NCBI GenBank assembly: GCA_034190085.1
Contig: JAXHTS010000071.1
Span: forward strand, 67,032-131,031
Origin: Spirochaetota bacterium
Lineage (GTDB): Bacteria > Spirochaetota > UBA4802 > JAFGDQ01
DNA: 64,000 nt
Reading direction: 5' to 3'
The notes under the pieces were generated by a model. That model was not told the origin of the DNA. It did no database searches and saw nothing but the letters and a program-made list of their open reading frames with translations. The position numbers were made by a program, and so were the translations under genes. Below are positions 63,551 to 64,000 of this stretch, piece after piece (position 1 is the first letter of the stretch; each line of letters begins with the position of its first letter).

Positions 63551-64000
63551 ATGCTTCAGATAAGGATGAAAAAGGGCATAATGATGATCAGTTGTTTGTT
63601 TTTCGTTTTTAATAATTGTGGAGGTGAATCCTGTCAGGATTACTTCACATTTAAGTCAGTTCGGACTGTAAGTAAGGAGAACATAAAAGAGCTAACTGAG
63701 AGAGCGAGTAAACATGAAGAAATATTAAATGAAAAGATAGAGTCAGCGGATAATCTCGGCATTATTTACCAACAACTTGGAGAGAAGTATCTTGATAGGA
63801 GGGTTTGGAATTTAGCAATTGAATCATTGGAGAAGGCGGTCGGATATGGTCAAGATACCTCTATTGTCCATTATTCCTTGGCAATTGCCTATGCAAACAG
63901 AGGGCAAGAGGTAGCCAGCGATGAGGATATAAGAAAAGCGGAGAATCATTATAAGAGAGCCTTGGAGATAACACCCAATTATTATGATGCGAGTTATGGT
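63551..64000 (+). CDS. TPR-repeat lipoprotein, truncated by window edge
   Basis: An open frame from ATG 63551 with AAGGAG 4 nt ahead runs off the window after 150 codons. It starts MLQIRMKKGIMMISC with a hydrophobic stretch LFFVFNNCGG that looks like a loose lipobox. It then contains TPR-like helices (ADNLGIIYQQLGEKYLDRRVWNLAIESLEKAV; VHYSLAIAYANRG). It is probably an exported lipoprotein involved in protein contacts. Confidence 0.7.
   Translation, partial: MLQIRMKKGIMMISCLFFVFNNCGGESCQDYFTFKSVRTVSKENIKELTERASKHEEILNEKIESADNLGIIYQQLGEKYLDRRVWNLAIESLEKAVGYGQDTSIVHYSLAIAYANRGQEVASDEDIRKAENHYKRALEITPNYYDASYG

Noticed and set aside
1-64000. tRNA or rRNA genes
   Set aside because: I scanned the intergenic stretches for T-loop sequences and cloverleaf arms and found none that fold convincingly.

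Overview
The window is about 64 kb of AT-rich bacterial chromosome (roughly 35-40% GC by eye). The organism is a diderm: there are two outer-membrane porins ending in Phe, a LolA-like lipoprotein carrier, a periplasmic multihaem cytochrome and outer-membrane-type barrels. Its metabolism looks anaerobic and ferredoxin-based (2-oxoacid:ferredoxin oxidoreductase, heterodisulfide-reductase-like flavoproteins, oxygen-sensitive class I fumarase). FliW-CsrA, a chemosensory cluster, a FecR/cyclase operon and the lolA-rodZ-like-rimO-pgsA-pgpA order would suit the Spirochaetota, but no 16S or ribosomal marker is present, so this is only a lean. I saw no rRNA, tRNA, CRISPR array or phage.

Layout. 0.1-1.6 kb: two-subunit class I fumarase (minus). 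1.7-13.7 kb: a minus-strand lipid/polyketide operon, made of a 2789-residue KS-AT-KS-ACP-ACP-KR-DH synthase, an overlapping phosphopantetheinyl transferase, a TetR regulator and an acyl-CoA dehydrogenase. Its promoter carries a 32-bp near-perfect palindrome that is probably the TetR operator. 13.8-15.3 kb: a decayed ISKra4-like insertion sequence with both terminal inverted repeats. 15.8-21.7 kb: EF-G, citrate synthase and gamma-glutamyltransferase. 22.1-32.5 kb: an operon for a four-subunit 2-oxoacid:ferredoxin oxidoreductase (KorDABG), an HdrA/GltD fusion, MvhD, an HdrC-HdrB fusion and an HdrA-MvhD fusion. The last gene is read through an in-frame TGA that has the hallmarks of a selenocysteine codon, including a GGUC-loop hairpin 27 nt downstream.

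32.8-38.7 kb: signalling genes, namely two HD-GYP proteins, a CAP-domain protein and a fliW-csrA-(radical-SAM-like) operon. 39-47.4 kb: tandem porins, a small phosphate-binding-like protein and a chemosensory set (MCP, CheW, CheA, CheW-like) without CheY, CheB or CheR. 47.7-51.2 kb: an orphan acyl-CoA mutase large subunit, a Yip1-like membrane protein and a double RAM-domain protein. 51.2-57 kb: a minus-strand operon linking a membrane class III cyclase (with a dead phosphatase-like domain) to a FecR/Ig-like repeat protein and an outer-membrane barrel. 57.6-64 kb: envelope and housekeeping genes (lolA, rodZ-like, rimO, pgsA, pgpA), a multihaem cytochrome c, a HIT hydrolase and the start of a TPR lipoprotein cut by the window edge.

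The most notable items are the selenoprotein HdrA within the kor-hdr cluster, the large synthase whose two ACP domains are a 185-bp perfect DNA duplication and both carry Thr where the phosphopantetheine Ser is expected, its palindromic operator, the radical-SAM-like protein lacking a canonical Cys triad in the fliW-csrA operon, and the pseudo-phosphatase cyclase operon.
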